Source: Parvibaculum indicum (GTDB lineage Bacteria; Pseudomonadota; Alphaproteobacteria; Parvibaculales; Parvibaculaceae). From it: 58,045 nucleotides of DNA. The position numbers were made by a program, and so were the translations under genes. How positions within the stretch are numbered: position 1 is the first letter of the stretch; every line of letters begins with the position of its first letter. Shown piece by piece: positions 47,427 to 57,331 of this stretch. Under the pieces are notes generated by a model, which saw only the letters and a list, made by a program, of their open reading frames with translations, did not search any database and had not been told where the DNA came from. The stretch is taken from contig NZ_JAASQO010000020.1 in NCBI RefSeq assembly GCF_011762095.1, positions 1-58,045 on the forward strand, given 5' to 3'.

Positions 47427-48437
47427 CTATGCCGCCGCATTCTTCCGCAAAATTCGCTCACGCTGGATCATCTCCGCGGCAAGCTTCATATAGGCCTTGC
47501 TGCCCGCGCAGCGATGGTCGTACACCAGCGCCGGCTTGCCATAGGAAGGCGCTTCGGAAATCCGGACATTGCGCGGAATCACCGTGCGGTAGACCTTCTC
47601 GCCGAGATAGCTGCGGACATCCGCCTGCACCTGCTCCGACAGCTTGTTGCGCTGGTCGAACATGGTCAGGATGACGCCCTGGATTTCGAGCCGGGGATTG
47701 AGGCTGGTCTTCACCCGCTCCACCGTCCGCAACAACTGGCTGAGCCCTTCCAGCGCGAAGAACTCGCATTGCAGCGGCACCAGCACCGCGTCGGCCGCGA
47801 CCATTGCGTTGATGGTGAGCAGGTTCAGCGAGGGCGGGCAATCCACCAATATATAAGAGTAGGGACGCGACGTGCTTTTCATCTCCGCGTCGCTTCCCTC
47901 GCGCACCTTTCCGTGGCGCGGCATGCGCAGCAAGGCGTCGCGCAACCGGTGCGAACGGCGCTGCACGGTCGCCAGTTCGAGTTCGGCACCCAGCAGGTCC
48001 ATGGTCGAGGGAATGATGTCGAGCCCCGGCACCTTGGTCGGCACGATGGAATCTTCCGCAAGCGCCGAGCCGATCAGCAGCTCGTAGGAGGAAACCTTGC
48101 GCTCGCCGCGCCCGATACCGAGCCCGGTACTCGCATTGCCCTGCGGATCGAGATCGACTACCAGCACCCGCTCGCCGACCGCGGCGAGCGCGGTCCCGAG
48201 ATTGATGGCCGTCGTGGTCTTCCCTACGCCGCCCTTCTGATTGGCGATCACCAGCACCCGGGGACGGTCCGTGGACGGAACAACCGCGCGGTCCGACCCG
48301 GTATGGCTCATCAGCGTCGGCGCATCTTCATGGGCCACAGGCTTGTCGTCATCGCCTGACTGCTCGGACGGCATATTGTGGGTGGAGCTGTCCGCAGACG
48401 GAATATCTTCCATCCGATCTTCATCGATCTGCACCAT
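47427..48437 (-). CDS. parA: Chromosome partitioning ATPase ParA
   Basis: 336 residues. The deviant Walker A is KGGVGKTTTAINL, then VDLDPQGNASTGLGI and LVDCPPSLNLLTINAM. ParA-ATP on the nucleoid pulls ParB-parS complexes. The start at 48437 lies inside the end of rsmG (17-bp overlap) with AAGAGG 5 nt ahead; it gives a 60-residue acidic, Ser/Asp-rich extension before the ATPase fold, which most ParA proteins lack. An alternative ATG at 48311 would shorten it to 294 residues. Confidence 0.94.
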   Translation of the reverse strand: MVQIDEDRMEDIPSADSSTHNMPSEQSGDDDKPVAHEDAPTLMSHTGSDRAVVPSTDRPRVLVIANQKGGVGKTTTAINLGTALAAVGERVLVVDLDPQGNASTGLGIGRGERKVSSYELLIGSALAEDSIVPTKVPGLDIIPSTMDLLGAELELATVQRRSHRLRDALLRMPRHGKVREGSDAEMKSTSRPYSYILVDCPPSLNLLTINAMVAADAVLVPLQCEFFALEGLSQLLRTVERVKTSLNPRLEIQGVILTMFDQRNKLSEQVQADVRSYLGEKVYRTVIPRNVRISEAPSYGKPALVYDHRCAGSKAYMKLAAEMIQRERILRKNAAA

Positions 48438-49077
48438 GGAGGCCTCTTAGCTGCAGCACCGAGCCGCTGGGGTCCGACAGGCTGGGTATGACGGTTTTTT
48501 CAAATATCCAACCTTTACGCGCCGAGGTCAATTCGTCTTCGAGGCCCTGCCCCTTCAAAAACAGCCCCATCGTCTCCGGCCCGAAAAGCAGGTGCGCCCA
48601 CTCTATAATACGGTCCAGCGGCGCCAGCGCCCTGGCCGACACAACCTCGGGGGTCAGCTCGGTCTCCCGGGCAAAGGCTTCTATCCGCTGCGTATGGACT
48701 TCCGCTGGTGCGCCGGTCGCCCGGATGACCTCGCGCATGAAAATGCCTTTGCGCTGGTCGCTTTCCACCAGATGCATCTCGAATCCCGGGCGGTCCCGCA
48801 GAAGAATGGCCACCACCAGCCCCGGAAACCCGCCCCCGCTGCCCAGATCGACCCAGCAACGCGCGGTTTCCGGTGCGAGATCGGCAAGCTGGGCGGAATC
48901 CAGCATATGCCGCTGCCAAAGGCTATCCAGCGTGGATTTGGCCACCAGATTGATGGAGCGCTGCCACTTGATCAGCAAGGACTCGTATTGCGCGAGTCGC
49001 TCCATTGTTTCACGTGAAACATGGGTCGTGGCCGAAAAGGATTCCGCATCAACGACTTGTACCAGATTTTGGGGCAT
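48421..49077 (-). CDS. rsmG: 16S rRNA (guanine527-N7)-methyltransferase RsmG
   Basis: 218 residues of the SAM-dependent fold. WVDLGSGGGFPGLVVAILL is the SAM loop, with HLVESDQRKGIFMREVIRAT after it and VSARALAPLDRIIEWA later. It methylates G527 of 16S rRNA. The N-terminal codons include a perfect parS site (49006-49021), read as HVSRETM, so the DNA there does two jobs. It overlaps parA by 17 bp and follows mnmG at 15 bp: the operon mnmG-rsmG-parA-parB is tight. Confidence 0.94.
   Translation of the reverse strand: MPQNLVQVVDAESFSATTHVSRETMERLAQYESLLIKWQRSINLVAKSTLDSLWQRHMLDSAQLADLAPETARCWVDLGSGGGFPGLVVAILLRDRPGFEMHLVESDQRKGIFMREVIRATGAPAEVHTQRIEAFARETELTPEVVSARALAPLDRIIEWAHLLFGPETMGLFLKGQGLEDELTSARKGWIFEKTVIPSLSDPSGSVLQLRGLHGADR
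49006..49021. other. parS site 1 (inside rsmG)
   Basis: TGTTTCACGTGAAACA is a perfect 16-bp parS palindrome, the ParB-binding centromere sequence. Confidence 0.95.
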
Positions 49078-49092
49078 ACCCGATCATACCCC

Positions 49093-50958
49093 TCAAGCGC
49101 TGCGCGATTGTGTGTTTTGTTTCACGTGAATCATCACACTGGTCAGCGCCGCGGGCGTCATGCCGTCGATCCGGGCCGCCTGCCCCAGCGTGGCGGGACG
49201 CGCGGAGGCCAGCTTGACCTTGGCCTCATTGGACAGGCCATGAATGGCATCATAGTCGAGGTCGAGCGGAAGGCTCATGCCTTCATCCTTCCGGAAGGCG
49301 CGAATATCCGCCTCCTGCCGCTCCAAATACCCTGCATATTGTGCTTCGATCTCAACCTGCTCCGAAATATGGGATTCCAGGGAGCCTAGCTCCGACCAGA
49401 CACCCATCAGCCGCGCCATGTCGATATCCGGATAGGCGAGCAGGTCGAACACGTCCCGCACCACGCCGTCCTGGTTGATCCTGAAGCCGCGCTTGTTCAG
49501 CTCATTGGGCGACAGACGAAGCGAGCGGCACAGCGTCCCCGCCTCCTCCAGCGCCACAGCCTTCTCCCGGAACCGTCGCGCCCGCGCATCGCCCACGACG
49601 CCGCAGCCGATCCCGAGCGGCGTCAGGCGCTGGTCGGCATTGTCGGCGCGAAGCGTCAGACGGTATTCGGCCCGGGAAGTGAACATCCGATAGGGTTCCG
49701 ACACGCCCCGCGTGATGAGATCGTCCACCAGCACGCCCATATAGCCCTGGGCCCGGTCGAGGATCAGCGGATCGTCCCCCTTCTCCGCCAGCGCGGCATT
49801 GAGCCCGGCGATCAGCCCCTGCGCGCCCGCCTCTTCATAACCCGTCGTCCCGTTGATCTGCCCGGCCAGATAGAGCCCCGGCAGTTTCTTTGTCTCCAGC
49901 GTCGCCTGCAGCTCGCGCGGATCGATATAATCGTATTCGATGGCATAGCCCGCCCGCCGCATCGTGGCGTTCTCCAGGCCCGGAATGGTCTTCAGAAAAG
50001 CGAGCTGGACCTCTTCCGGCAGCGCGGTGGAAATCCCGTTGGGATAAACCGTGTCATCGTCGAGCCCTTCCGGCTCCAGGAAGATCTGATGGCTGTCGCG
50101 CTCGCGGAAGCGCACCACCTTGTCCTCGATGGACGGGCAATAGCGCGGCCCCACCCCCTCGATCTGCCCGGAATAGACCGGCGACTGATGCAGGTTCTCC
50201 TCGATGATCCGGTGCCCCGCCTCGGTCGTCCGCGTGATCCCGCATTCGATCTGCGGCGTCGTGATCGCGTCCGTCAGAAAAGAAAAGGCGACCGGCGGCT
50301 CGTCTCCGGGCTGCATCTCCACCGCCCCCCAGTCGATCGTGCCGCCATCGAGGCGCGGCGGGGTTCCCGTCTTGAGGCGCCCTAGCCGGAATCCGAGCCC
50401 GTATAGCCGTTCCGAAAGCCCTAGTGCCGGCGCTTCGCCGACCCGGCCCGCGGGAATCCGCTTTTCGCCGAGATGGATCATGCCGCGCAAGAAAGTGCCC
50501 GTGGTCAGCACCACGCGCCCGGCCCCGAATTCGCGCCCGTCCTCGGTCTTCACCCCGGAGACGCGGCCATGCCTGACGAGCAGATCGTCCACCCCGCCCT
50601 CGATCACTTCGAGGTTCGGGTGGTTCAGGATCGCGTCCTGCATCGCCTCGCGGTAGAGCTTGCGATCCGCCTGCGCGCGCGGTCCGCGCACCGCCGGTCC
50701 TTTCCGCCGGTTCAGCAACCGGAACTGAATGCCCGCCGCATCGGCCACACGGCCCATCAGCCCGTCCAGCGCATCGATCTCCCGCACCAGATGGCCCTTC
50801 CCCAGCCCGCCGATTGCCGGGTTGCAGGACATCTCGCCGATTGTCGAAACCTTGTGGGTGATGAGCGCGGTTCGCGCGCCGGCCCGCGCCGCGGCCGAGG
50901 CCGCCTCGCAACCGGCATGGCCGCCGCCAATCACGATGACGTCGAAATGATGGGACAT
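49093..50958 (-). CDS. mnmG: tRNA uridine-5-carboxymethylaminomethyl modification enzyme MnmG
   Basis: 621 residues of the MnmG/GidA family. The FAD fold starts [20 protein letters not shown], then [20 protein letters not shown] and [20 protein letters not shown]. The later domain has [20 protein letters not shown]. With MnmE it builds the wobble-uridine modification of several tRNAs. Its 3' end contains a parS site with one mismatch (49118-49133), read as IHVKQN. It is followed by rsmG. Confidence 0.96.
   Translation of the reverse strand: MSHHFDVIVIGGGHAGCEAASAAARAGARTALITHKVSTIGEMSCNPAIGGLGKGHLVREIDALDGLMGRVADAAGIQFRLLNRRKGPAVRGPRAQADRKLYREAMQDAILNHPNLEVIEGGVDDLLVRHGRVSGVKTEDGREFGAGRVVLTTGTFLRGMIHLGEKRIPAGRVGEAPALGLSERLYGLGFRLGRLKTGTPPRLDGGTIDWGAVEMQPGDEPPVAFSFLTDAITTPQIECGITRTTEAGHRIIEENLHQSPVYSGQIEGVGPRYCPSIEDKVVRFRERDSHQIFLEPEGLDDDTVYPNGISTALPEEVQLAFLKTIPGLENATMRRAGYAIEYDYIDPRELQATLETKKLPGLYLAGQINGTTGYEEAGAQGLIAGLNAALAEKGDDPLILDRAQGYMGVLVDDLITRGVSEPYRMFTSRAEYRLTLRADNADQRLTPLGIGCGVVGDARARRFREKAVALEEAGTLCRSLRLSPNELNKRGFRINQDGVVRDVFDLLAYPDIDMARLMGVWSELGSLESHISEQVEIEAQYAGYLERQEADIRAFRKDEGMSLPLDLDYDAIHGLSNEAKVKLASARPATLGQAARIDGMTPAALTSVMIHVKQNTQSRSA
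49118..49133. other. parS site 2 (one mismatch, 3' end of mnmG)
   Basis: TGTTTCACGTGAATCA has a single mismatch to parS at position 14. Confidence 0.85.
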
Positions 50959-51072
50959 GGGCTTTCTGACAGAAATATCCGGCGGAACCGCCGCCGCTCA
51001 TTGCCCGAGAGATAGACTCAAGATTGTCCGCAGGTCAATGGATGAGGCACGGAGAGCGGAAACCGCCGACTC

Positions 51073-51088
51073 TGTTTCACGTGAAACA
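51073..51088. other. parS site 3 (between mnmG and mnmE)
   Basis: TGTTTCACGTGAAACA, a perfect parS palindrome in the 140-bp gap between the mnmG start and the mnmE stop. Confidence 0.95.
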
Positions 51089-51098
51089 TCGCCTCCCG

Positions 51099-52418
51099 TC
51101 ACTTCCCGATGCAGAAATCCCGGAAAACGATATCCAGCAGATCCTCGACATCGACCCGACCGGTGATCCGGCCCAGCGCCCGGGCGGCGAGCCGCAAATC
51201 CTCGGTGATCAACTCGGTCTCCCGGCCCGCCCTCAGGCCCTCCCCGACCCGCTCCAGCGAGGCCAGGCATTCCTCCAGCCCCTCACGGTGCCGGGCGCGC
51301 GTGACAACCGGATTCTCACTCAGCGAAGCGAGCTCAGACACAATCTCGCTCAGCTTCTGTTCTACCTCGCCCAAACCTTCCCCATTCATGACCGAAACCA
51401 TGATCGCATCGACATTGTCGGGCGCTCCCAGATCGACCTTGTTGAGGAGTTTCAGGTCCCCCTCCCGCGCCAATGCGAAGCTGCCGGTGAGCCCCCCTTT
51501 CCCGTCGCAGGCTTCCACCACGATCCGAAGATCCGCCGCCTCGGCCCGCGCCAGCGCCCTGCGGACCCCTTCGGCCTCGATTTCTCCGGCCGCCTCGCGC
51601 AGCCCCGCCGTGTCGGCCAGCGTCACCGGCACCCCCCCGAGATCGAAACGCACCTCGACCACATCGCGCGTCGTCCCCGCCTCAGCCGAAACGATCGCCG
51701 CTTCCCGCCGTGCCAACCGGTTCAAAAGGCTCGATTTGCCCGCATTCGGCGGCCCCATGATCGCGACCTCCACCCCCTCGCGCAGGCGCTCGCCGCGATG
51801 ACCGTCCTTCAAATGAATCGCAATATCGGCGCGTAACGCCTCGACCTCGGGCCCCAGCGATTTCAGCAGATCGCCGGGCACTTCCTCGTCCGGGAAATCG
51901 ATTTCCGCCTCGGCATAGGCCAGAAGCCGCATCAGCCGCGCCCGCCAGTCTTCATAAAGACGGCCCAGCGCACCTTCCATCTGCCTCAGCGCCTGGCGCC
52001 GCTGCGCTTCCGTTTCCGCGTCGATGAGGTCGGCGAGCCCTTCCACCTCGGTCAGGTCGAGCTTGCCGTTCTCGAAGGCCCGCCGGGTGAACTCCCCCGG
52101 CAGCGCGGCGCGCAATCCGGGGATTCCGGCCAGCGCCTCCAGAACCGAGGCGACCACCGCCCGCCCGCCATGGACATGCAGCTCGGCCACATCCTCGCCG
52201 GTGAAACTTTCAGGCCCTGAGAAAAAGAGCACCAGCGCCCTGTCCAGCGGCGCGCCGTCATCGGGACGCCGCAACCGCCGAAGCTCCGCCTTGCGCGCGT
52301 CCCCCGGCGCCCGTCCCGTCAGCGCCTGCAGCGTCCCGCCCGCTTCGGGTCCGGACAAACGAATGACCGCAACGCCGGCCCGTCCGGCCGCGCTCGAAAG
52401 AGCATAGATCGTGTCCAA
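51099..52418 (-). CDS. mnmE: tRNA modification GTPase MnmE
   Basis: 439 residues. The N-terminal dimer/folate domain (1-120), a helical domain and an inserted G domain: G1 GPPNAGKSSLLNRL, G3 DTAGLREAAGEIE, G4-type LLNKVDLG. The protein ends FCIGK, the hallmark C-terminus with the catalytic cysteine. It works with MnmG. It is upstream of mnmG by 140 bp that hold a parS site, and it follows a DUF6489 gene at 29 bp. Confidence 0.96.
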   Translation of the reverse strand: MDTIYALSSAAGRAGVAVIRLSGPEAGGTLQALTGRAPGDARKAELRRLRRPDDGAPLDRALVLFFSGPESFTGEDVAELHVHGGRAVVASVLEALAGIPGLRAALPGEFTRRAFENGKLDLTEVEGLADLIDAETEAQRRQALRQMEGALGRLYEDWRARLMRLLAYAEAEIDFPDEEVPGDLLKSLGPEVEALRADIAIHLKDGHRGERLREGVEVAIMGPPNAGKSSLLNRLARREAAIVSAEAGTTRDVVEVRFDLGGVPVTLADTAGLREAAGEIEAEGVRRALARAEAADLRIVVEACDGKGGLTGSFALAREGDLKLLNKVDLGAPDNVDAIMVSVMNGEGLGEVEQKLSEIVSELASLSENPVVTRARHREGLEECLASLERVGEGLRAGRETELITEDLRLAARALGRITGRVDVEDLLDIVFRDFCIGK

Positions 52419-52447
52419 GAAATCCGGTCTCCGTCAGAAGGCGAAAA

Positions 52448-52741
52448 TCACTCGCCCTTCTGGTCCTTGTCGTTGTTCGTCTTGTCTTTGGCGTTCTTGC
52501 CACCGGACCCCATCGCGCTGCGCGCCATGCCCCAGAGCAGTTCCTGAAACTGCTCCATGGACTGCGCACCCATCGGCATGATGCCTTTCATGATCTGCTC
52601 GGGATCGACATAGGTCATATTGCTGGCGAGCTGCTTTTCGAGCTGCGCAAGCAGCCTTTCCTGCATCGGCTGCAAATCCGGCAGCCCCATCAGCGTTCTC
52701 GCTTCCTCGGGCGTCATATCGAGGTCGATCTTTACTTTCAT
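52448..52741 (-). CDS. DUF6489 family small protein
   Basis: 97 residues. The start [20 protein letters not shown] fits a short beta strand and helix; a Gln/Met-rich helical middle ([15 protein letters not shown]) and a disordered charged tail (about 78-97, Lys/Asp/Asn) follow. It belongs to the alphaproteobacterial DUF6489 set, function unknown; some relatives are called phasin-like small proteins (a guess). It lies just upstream of mnmE on the same strand and is divergent from the DUF255 gene. Confidence 0.75.
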   Translation of the reverse strand: MKVKIDLDMTPEEARTLMGLPDLQPMQERLLAQLEKQLASNMTYVDPEQIMKGIMPMGAQSMEQFQELLWGMARSAMGSGGKNAKDKTNNDKDQKGE

Positions 52742-52826
52742 GGCTCATCCATCCATCGACGCGGGCGCGGCGAACCCTTACATGCGGGGTACCGTCTTTC
52801 GTCGAGTGAACAATCAGGAACGCCCT

Positions 52827-54890
52827 ATGTCACGCAATTTTCTCGCAGAGGAAACGAGCCCCTATCTCCTGCAGCACAAGGACAATCCCGTTCACTGGCG
52901 TCCCTGGGGAGAGGACGCGCTCGCCGCCGCGCGCGACGAGGGCAAGCCGATCCTCCTCTCGGTCGGCTACGCGGCCTGCCATTGGTGCCATGTCATGGCG
53001 CATGAGAGTTTCGAGGACGAGGACGTGGCCGCTGTGATGAACCGGCTTTTCGTCCCCATCAAGGTCGACCGCGAGGAACGGCCCGACATCGACACTATCT
53101 ATATGAGTGCGCTCCACATGCTCGGCGAACAGGGCGGCTGGCCGCTTACCATGTTCCTGACGCCGGATGGCGAACCTTTCTGGGGCGGCACCTATTTCCC
53201 GAAGGAACCGAAATACGGACGTCCGGGCTTCATCCAGGTGATGGAAGAGGTCGCCCGCCTCTTTCGCGAGGAGCCCGGCAAGATCGAACAGAACCGCGCC
53301 GCGCTAGCAAAGTCTCTCGCCGCCCAATCGGCCGACGCAAGACCCGGCGCGCCGACCGCAAAAGTGCCGGACATCGTCGCCGGCAAATTCGCCGAGCTGA
53401 TGGACCCGGAAGAAGGCGGCCTCAAGGGCGCACCCAAATTCCCTCAGGTCGGGATCTTCTCCCTCCTCTGGCGAGCCCATCTGCGCGGCACCCCTGCCCC
53501 TGACGGCCACTCTTTCGAGACCGCAACAACCCGCGTCCTCGATCACATGGCCGAAGGCGGCATCTACGACCATCTGGGCGGCGGCTTCGCCCGCTATGCG
53601 GTGGATGAGCGCTGGCTCGTCCCGCATTTCGAAAAGATGCTCTACGACAACGCCCAGCTCATCGACCTCTATGCGAGCGCCTGGCAGGAAACGGGAAAGC
53701 CGCTCTACGCCCGCCGCGTCCGCGAAACGGTGGAATGGCTCAAGCGGGAAATGCGCCTCCCCGACGGCGCTTTCGCCGCGTCCCTCGATGCCGACAGCGA
53801 GGGGGAGGAAGGCAAGTTCTATGTCTGGAGCGAAACCGAAATCGACGAGGTCCTGGGCGACGATGCCCCCCTCTTCAAGCAGGCCTATGACGTAGCCGCC
53901 GGCGGCAATTGGGAAGGCACCAATATCCTGAACCGCCTCCACCATGCCGATACCGGCGTCACGGAGGAGGAAGAAACCGCCCTCTCCCCCCCGAAGCAAA
54001 AACTCCTCGCCCGCCGCGCCACCCGTATCCGCCCCGGTTTCGACGACAAGGTACTGGCCGACTGGAACGGGCTGATGATCGCCGCGCTGGCCCGCACCGG
54101 CCTTGCCTTCGACGAGCCCGAATGGATCGCGTTGGCCGCGGACGCCTTCCGCTTCGCCGAGGAAAACATGACCCGCGACGGCCGGATCCATCACGCCTGG
54201 CGCGACGGCAAGCTGCAGCATCTCGCTATGGCAAGCGACCTCGCCTTCATGGCCGATGCGGCGCTGGCGCTTCACGAGGCGACATTCGACCCCCGCTACC
54301 TCGAAGCCGCGCAAACCTTCATTCGGCAACTGGATTCCCATTATGCGGATACCGCGAATGGCGGATATTTCTTCACCGCCGACGACGCCCCGGGTCTCAT
54401 CGTCCGTACACGGACCGTCTATGACGACGCCACGCCCTCGGCGAACGGCATTCTGCCGGGCGTACTCACCCGCCTCGCTTTTCTCACGGGCGACAATGCG
54501 TATCTCGAAAAGGCGGACGGCCTCATCCGCGCCTTTGCGGGCGAGCTTCAGCGCAACATCTTTCCGATGGGCAGCTATATCGCGAGTTTCGAGACCCGCC
54601 TTCACCCCATCCAGATCGTACTGGCGGGCGAGGCCGACGGGATCGAACCCCTGCGCCGCGCCGTCTACGCCCTTGCCCTGCCCAACCGCATCGTCACCCA
54701 TCTGCCGCCGGACGCCAGCTTGCCGCAGAGTCATCCTGCCTCCGGCAAGGGAATGGTCGGCGGCAAACCCACGGCCTATGTCTGCGTCGGCGAAACCTGC
54801 TCATTACCGGTGACGAACCCCGACGCTCTGATCGACAACCTGCGCAGCACTCGCCAATCGGGCCTCGATTCAACGAACGCAGAGAGCTAG
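52827..54890 (+). CDS. Thioredoxin-fold DUF255 protein (YyaL / SPATA20 type)
   Basis: 687 residues. The N-terminal thioredoxin-like domain (1-170) starts [20 protein letters not shown] and carries [17 protein letters not shown] with CHWC in the active-site position. An (alpha/alpha)6-barrel domain with [20 protein letters not shown] and [14 protein letters not shown] follows and resembles N-acylglucosamine epimerase barrels. The family is widespread and of unknown biochemical role. The ATG at 52827 is chosen because the family sequence starts at residue 4. Confidence 0.92.
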   Translation: MSRNFLAEETSPYLLQHKDNPVHWRPWGEDALAAARDEGKPILLSVGYAACHWCHVMAHESFEDEDVAAVMNRLFVPIKVDREERPDIDTIYMSALHMLGEQGGWPLTMFLTPDGEPFWGGTYFPKEPKYGRPGFIQVMEEVARLFREEPGKIEQNRAALAKSLAAQSADARPGAPTAKVPDIVAGKFAELMDPEEGGLKGAPKFPQVGIFSLLWRAHLRGTPAPDGHSFETATTRVLDHMAEGGIYDHLGGGFARYAVDERWLVPHFEKMLYDNAQLIDLYASAWQETGKPLYARRVRETVEWLKREMRLPDGAFAASLDADSEGEEGKFYVWSETEIDEVLGDDAPLFKQAYDVAAGGNWEGTNILNRLHHADTGVTEEEETALSPPKQKLLARRATRIRPGFDDKVLADWNGLMIAALARTGLAFDEPEWIALAADAFRFAEENMTRDGRIHHAWRDGKLQHLAMASDLAFMADAALALHEATFDPRYLEAAQTFIRQLDSHYADTANGGYFFTADDAPGLIVRTRTVYDDATPSANGILPGVLTRLAFLTGDNAYLEKADGLIRAFAGELQRNIFPMGSYIASFETRLHPIQIVLAGEADGIEPLRRAVYALALPNRIVTHLPPDASLPQSHPASGKGMVGGKPTAYVCVGETCSLPVTNPDALIDNLRSTRQSGLDSTNAES

Positions 54891-54945
54891 AGTCCCGCGC
54901 AGGAAACCCCACCTCCCTATCCAGGCAATCCAAGGAGATCAGCAA

Positions 54946-55638
54946 GTGAGCGGCGAAACCATCGAGATCAAGACAGATGACGGCTCATTCAGCGGCTATC
55001 TCGCCAAGCCCGCCTCCGGCACCGGCCCGGGCATCGTCGTCCTTCAGGAAATCTTCGGCGTCAATCAGGTGATGCGCGACATTTGCGACTGGCTCGCCTC
55101 GGAAGGCTATGTCGCCCTCTCGCCGGATCTCTTCTGGCGCATCGAACCGGGCGTCGACATCACCGACAAGACAGATGCGGAATGGCAGAAGGCCTTCGAT
55201 CTGATGGGCAAGTTCGATCCGGACCAGGGCACCAGGGACATTCAGGCGACGATCGACACGCTGCGCCCGATGACCGGCGGCAAGGTCGGCGCGGTGGGCT
55301 ACTGCCTTGGCGGCCTGCTTGCCTATCTCACCGCCTGCCATACGACGAGCGATGCCTCGGTCGGTTATTACGGCGTCAACATCGCCAACCGTCTGGACGA
55401 GGCCAAGGGCATCAGGGCCCCGCTCATGCTGCATGTCGCCGGCAAGGACGAATTCGTGCCGCCGGAAGCGCAGGAAGCGATGGTCGAAGGATTGCGCGAC
55501 AATGCGCTGGTGACGATCCACCGCTATCCGGACAACGACCACGCCTTCGCGCGTGTGGGCGGCGCGCATTACGACAAGAAGAATGCCGACGAGGCGAACA
55601 GCCGGACGCTCGACTTCTTCCGCCGTCATCTCGGCTAA
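54946..55638 (+). CDS. Dienelactone hydrolase family protein
   Basis: 230 residues of the alpha/beta hydrolase fold. The catalytic set is C120 ([11 protein letters not shown]), D168 ([10 protein letters not shown]) and H199 (DNDHAFAR), with E36 in [10 protein letters not shown]. These are the residues of the Cys-type dienelactone hydrolases, which open lactone rings in aromatic degradation. No ring-cleavage genes are near, so a general esterase role is equally possible. The GTG at 54946 follows AAGGAGATC. It is 18 bp ahead of the LysE gene. Confidence 0.9.
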   Translation: MSGETIEIKTDDGSFSGYLAKPASGTGPGIVVLQEIFGVNQVMRDICDWLASEGYVALSPDLFWRIEPGVDITDKTDAEWQKAFDLMGKFDPDQGTRDIQATIDTLRPMTGGKVGAVGYCLGGLLAYLTACHTTSDASVGYYGVNIANRLDEAKGIRAPLMLHVAGKDEFVPPEAQEAMVEGLRDNALVTIHRYPDNDHAFARVGGAHYDKKNADEANSRTLDFFRRHLG

Positions 55639-55656
55639 ACCGATAGGAAGGCGGCG

Positions 55657-56283
55657 ATGGTCCCGATCGATCTTTATCTCGGCTTCATCGCCGCCACATT
55701 CATTCTCTGCATCATCCCCGGACCGGTGGTGACATGGCTTGTCGCGACCGGCATCCGCTTCGGCCCGCGCGCCTCTCTCACCGGACTGGCAGGCACCACC
55801 GGCGCGCTCTCGCTTCATATGGTGCTGACCGTGCTGGGCCTTGCGCCTCTCCTGGCCGCGCTGGGGCCCTGGACGGTAGCTCTGAAGCTCGTCGGCGCGG
55901 CCTATCTCATCTGGCTCGGGATCCAGAGCTGGCGCGCACCCTATGATCCGATGGATGAAGACACAGAACCGTCATCGCGACCGACGATCGACCTGCTGCT
56001 GCGTCGCGGTTTCCTCATCTCCGTCACCAATCCCAAGACGCTCGCTTTCTACGCCGCCTTCTTTCCGCAATTCGTGAGTCCGGCAGCACCCGCCACGCCG
56101 CAGCTCATCATTCTCGCCGTGACATTCATCGCCGTCAGCACCATCTCGGATGGAGCCTATGCCGTCGGCGCCGGCGCACTCGCCCCCTGGCTGAAATCGC
56201 GCCGCGCCCAGACGATCCGCAACAAGGTTTCAGGCGCCGTGCTTGCGCTCGCAGGCCTCGGCCTCGCGTTCAGCCGCCGCTGA
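55657..56283 (+). CDS. LysE/RhtB-family exporter
   Basis: 208 residues with about five to six hydrophobic segments. The start FIAATFILCIIPGPVVTWLV is the family signature, then GLAPLLAALGPWTVALKLVGAAYLIWLGI-type helices and SVTNPKTLAFYAAFF. The family exports amino acids such as lysine, homoserine or threonine. The substrate is not readable. It follows the dienelactone hydrolase gene and precedes the quinone oxidoreductase gene in the same direction. Confidence 0.88.
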   Translation: MVPIDLYLGFIAATFILCIIPGPVVTWLVATGIRFGPRASLTGLAGTTGALSLHMVLTVLGLAPLLAALGPWTVALKLVGAAYLIWLGIQSWRAPYDPMDEDTEPSSRPTIDLLLRRGFLISVTNPKTLAFYAAFFPQFVSPAAPATPQLIILAVTFIAVSTISDGAYAVGAGALAPWLKSRRAQTIRNKVSGAVLALAGLGLAFSRR

Positions 56284-56333
56284 CGCCTCTATGACAACTG
56301 GATTCCCGAACTCGCACCAACAGGAACGGTCCC

Positions 56334-57311
56334 ATGAAAATCAAAGCCATCCGCATCGAAAAACAGGGCGGCCCGGAGGTTATGACCCTAGAAGAGATCG
56401 ACTTGCCCGAGCCCGGCGCCGGTCAGATCACCATCCGCCATGGCGCCATCGGCCTCAACTATATCGACACCTATCACCGCTCCGGCCTCTACCCGCTGAA
56501 ACTTCCCTCCGGTATCGGGCTCGAGGCGGCCGGCACGGTGGAGGCGGTTGGCCCCGGTGTCGATAACATCCAGACCGGCGACCGTGTCGCCTATGGCATG
56601 GGCCCCGTCGGCGCCTATGCGGAGGCTGCCAATGTACCGGCCATGACAGTGGTGAAGCTCACCGACAACATTGCCGACGAAGCCGGCGCCGCCATGATGC
56701 TGAAGGGCATCACCGCGCATTACCTGCTTCATTCCACCTATCCGGTGCAGCGAGGCGACACGATCCTGTTCCATGCCGCGGCGGGCGGCGTCGGTCTCAT
56801 CGTCGGCCAATGGGCAAAACATCTGGGCGCGACGGTCATCGGCACGGTCGGCTCGGAAGCAAAGGCCGAGCTTGCCCGCGCTCATTGCTATGATCACGTC
56901 ATCAACTATTCCGAAGAAAACGTCGCCGAGCGCGTGAAGGAGATCACCGCCGGCAAGATGCTGCCCGTCGTCTATGACGGCGTTGGCAAAGACACTTTCG
57001 AAACCTCGCTGGACTGCCTTGCCCCGCGCGGCCTGCTCGCTTCGTTCGGCAATGCATCCGGCCCGGTGGAGAATTTCGACCTCGGTCTTTTGAACGCCAA
57101 GGGCTCGCTCTTTGTCACGCGGCCTTCCATGATGCACTACCTGCTCACGCCCGAAGAAATCGCCTGGCGCACGGGCGATCTCGTCGACATCGTGTCGAAG
57201 GGTATCGTGAAGATCGAGGTAAATCAGAAATACGATCTTGCCGACGCCGTGCAGGCCCACAGGGATCTGGAAAGCAGAAAGACGACGGGTTCTACGGTAC
57301 TCATTCCTTGA
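56334..57311 (+). CDS. Zinc-independent quinone oxidoreductase (QOR type)
   Basis: 325 residues of the medium-chain dehydrogenase family without zinc ligands. The N-terminal GroES-like domain has GAIGLNYIDTYHRSGLYPL, and the NADPH fold has ILFHAAAGGVGLIVGQWAKH. QOR reduces quinones with NADPH by one-electron steps. The ATG at 56334 follows GGAACGGTCCC. It is the last gene with the genome's usual composition; the following gene is AT-richer. Confidence 0.93.
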   Translation: MKIKAIRIEKQGGPEVMTLEEIDLPEPGAGQITIRHGAIGLNYIDTYHRSGLYPLKLPSGIGLEAAGTVEAVGPGVDNIQTGDRVAYGMGPVGAYAEAANVPAMTVVKLTDNIADEAGAAMMLKGITAHYLLHSTYPVQRGDTILFHAAAGGVGLIVGQWAKHLGATVIGTVGSEAKAELARAHCYDHVINYSEENVAERVKEITAGKMLPVVYDGVGKDTFETSLDCLAPRGLLASFGNASGPVENFDLGLLNAKGSLFVTRPSMMHYLLTPEEIAWRTGDLVDIVSKGIVKIEVNQKYDLADAVQAHRDLESRKTTGSTVLIP

Positions 57312-57331
57312 ATTGTTACGAGAAACGAAAC

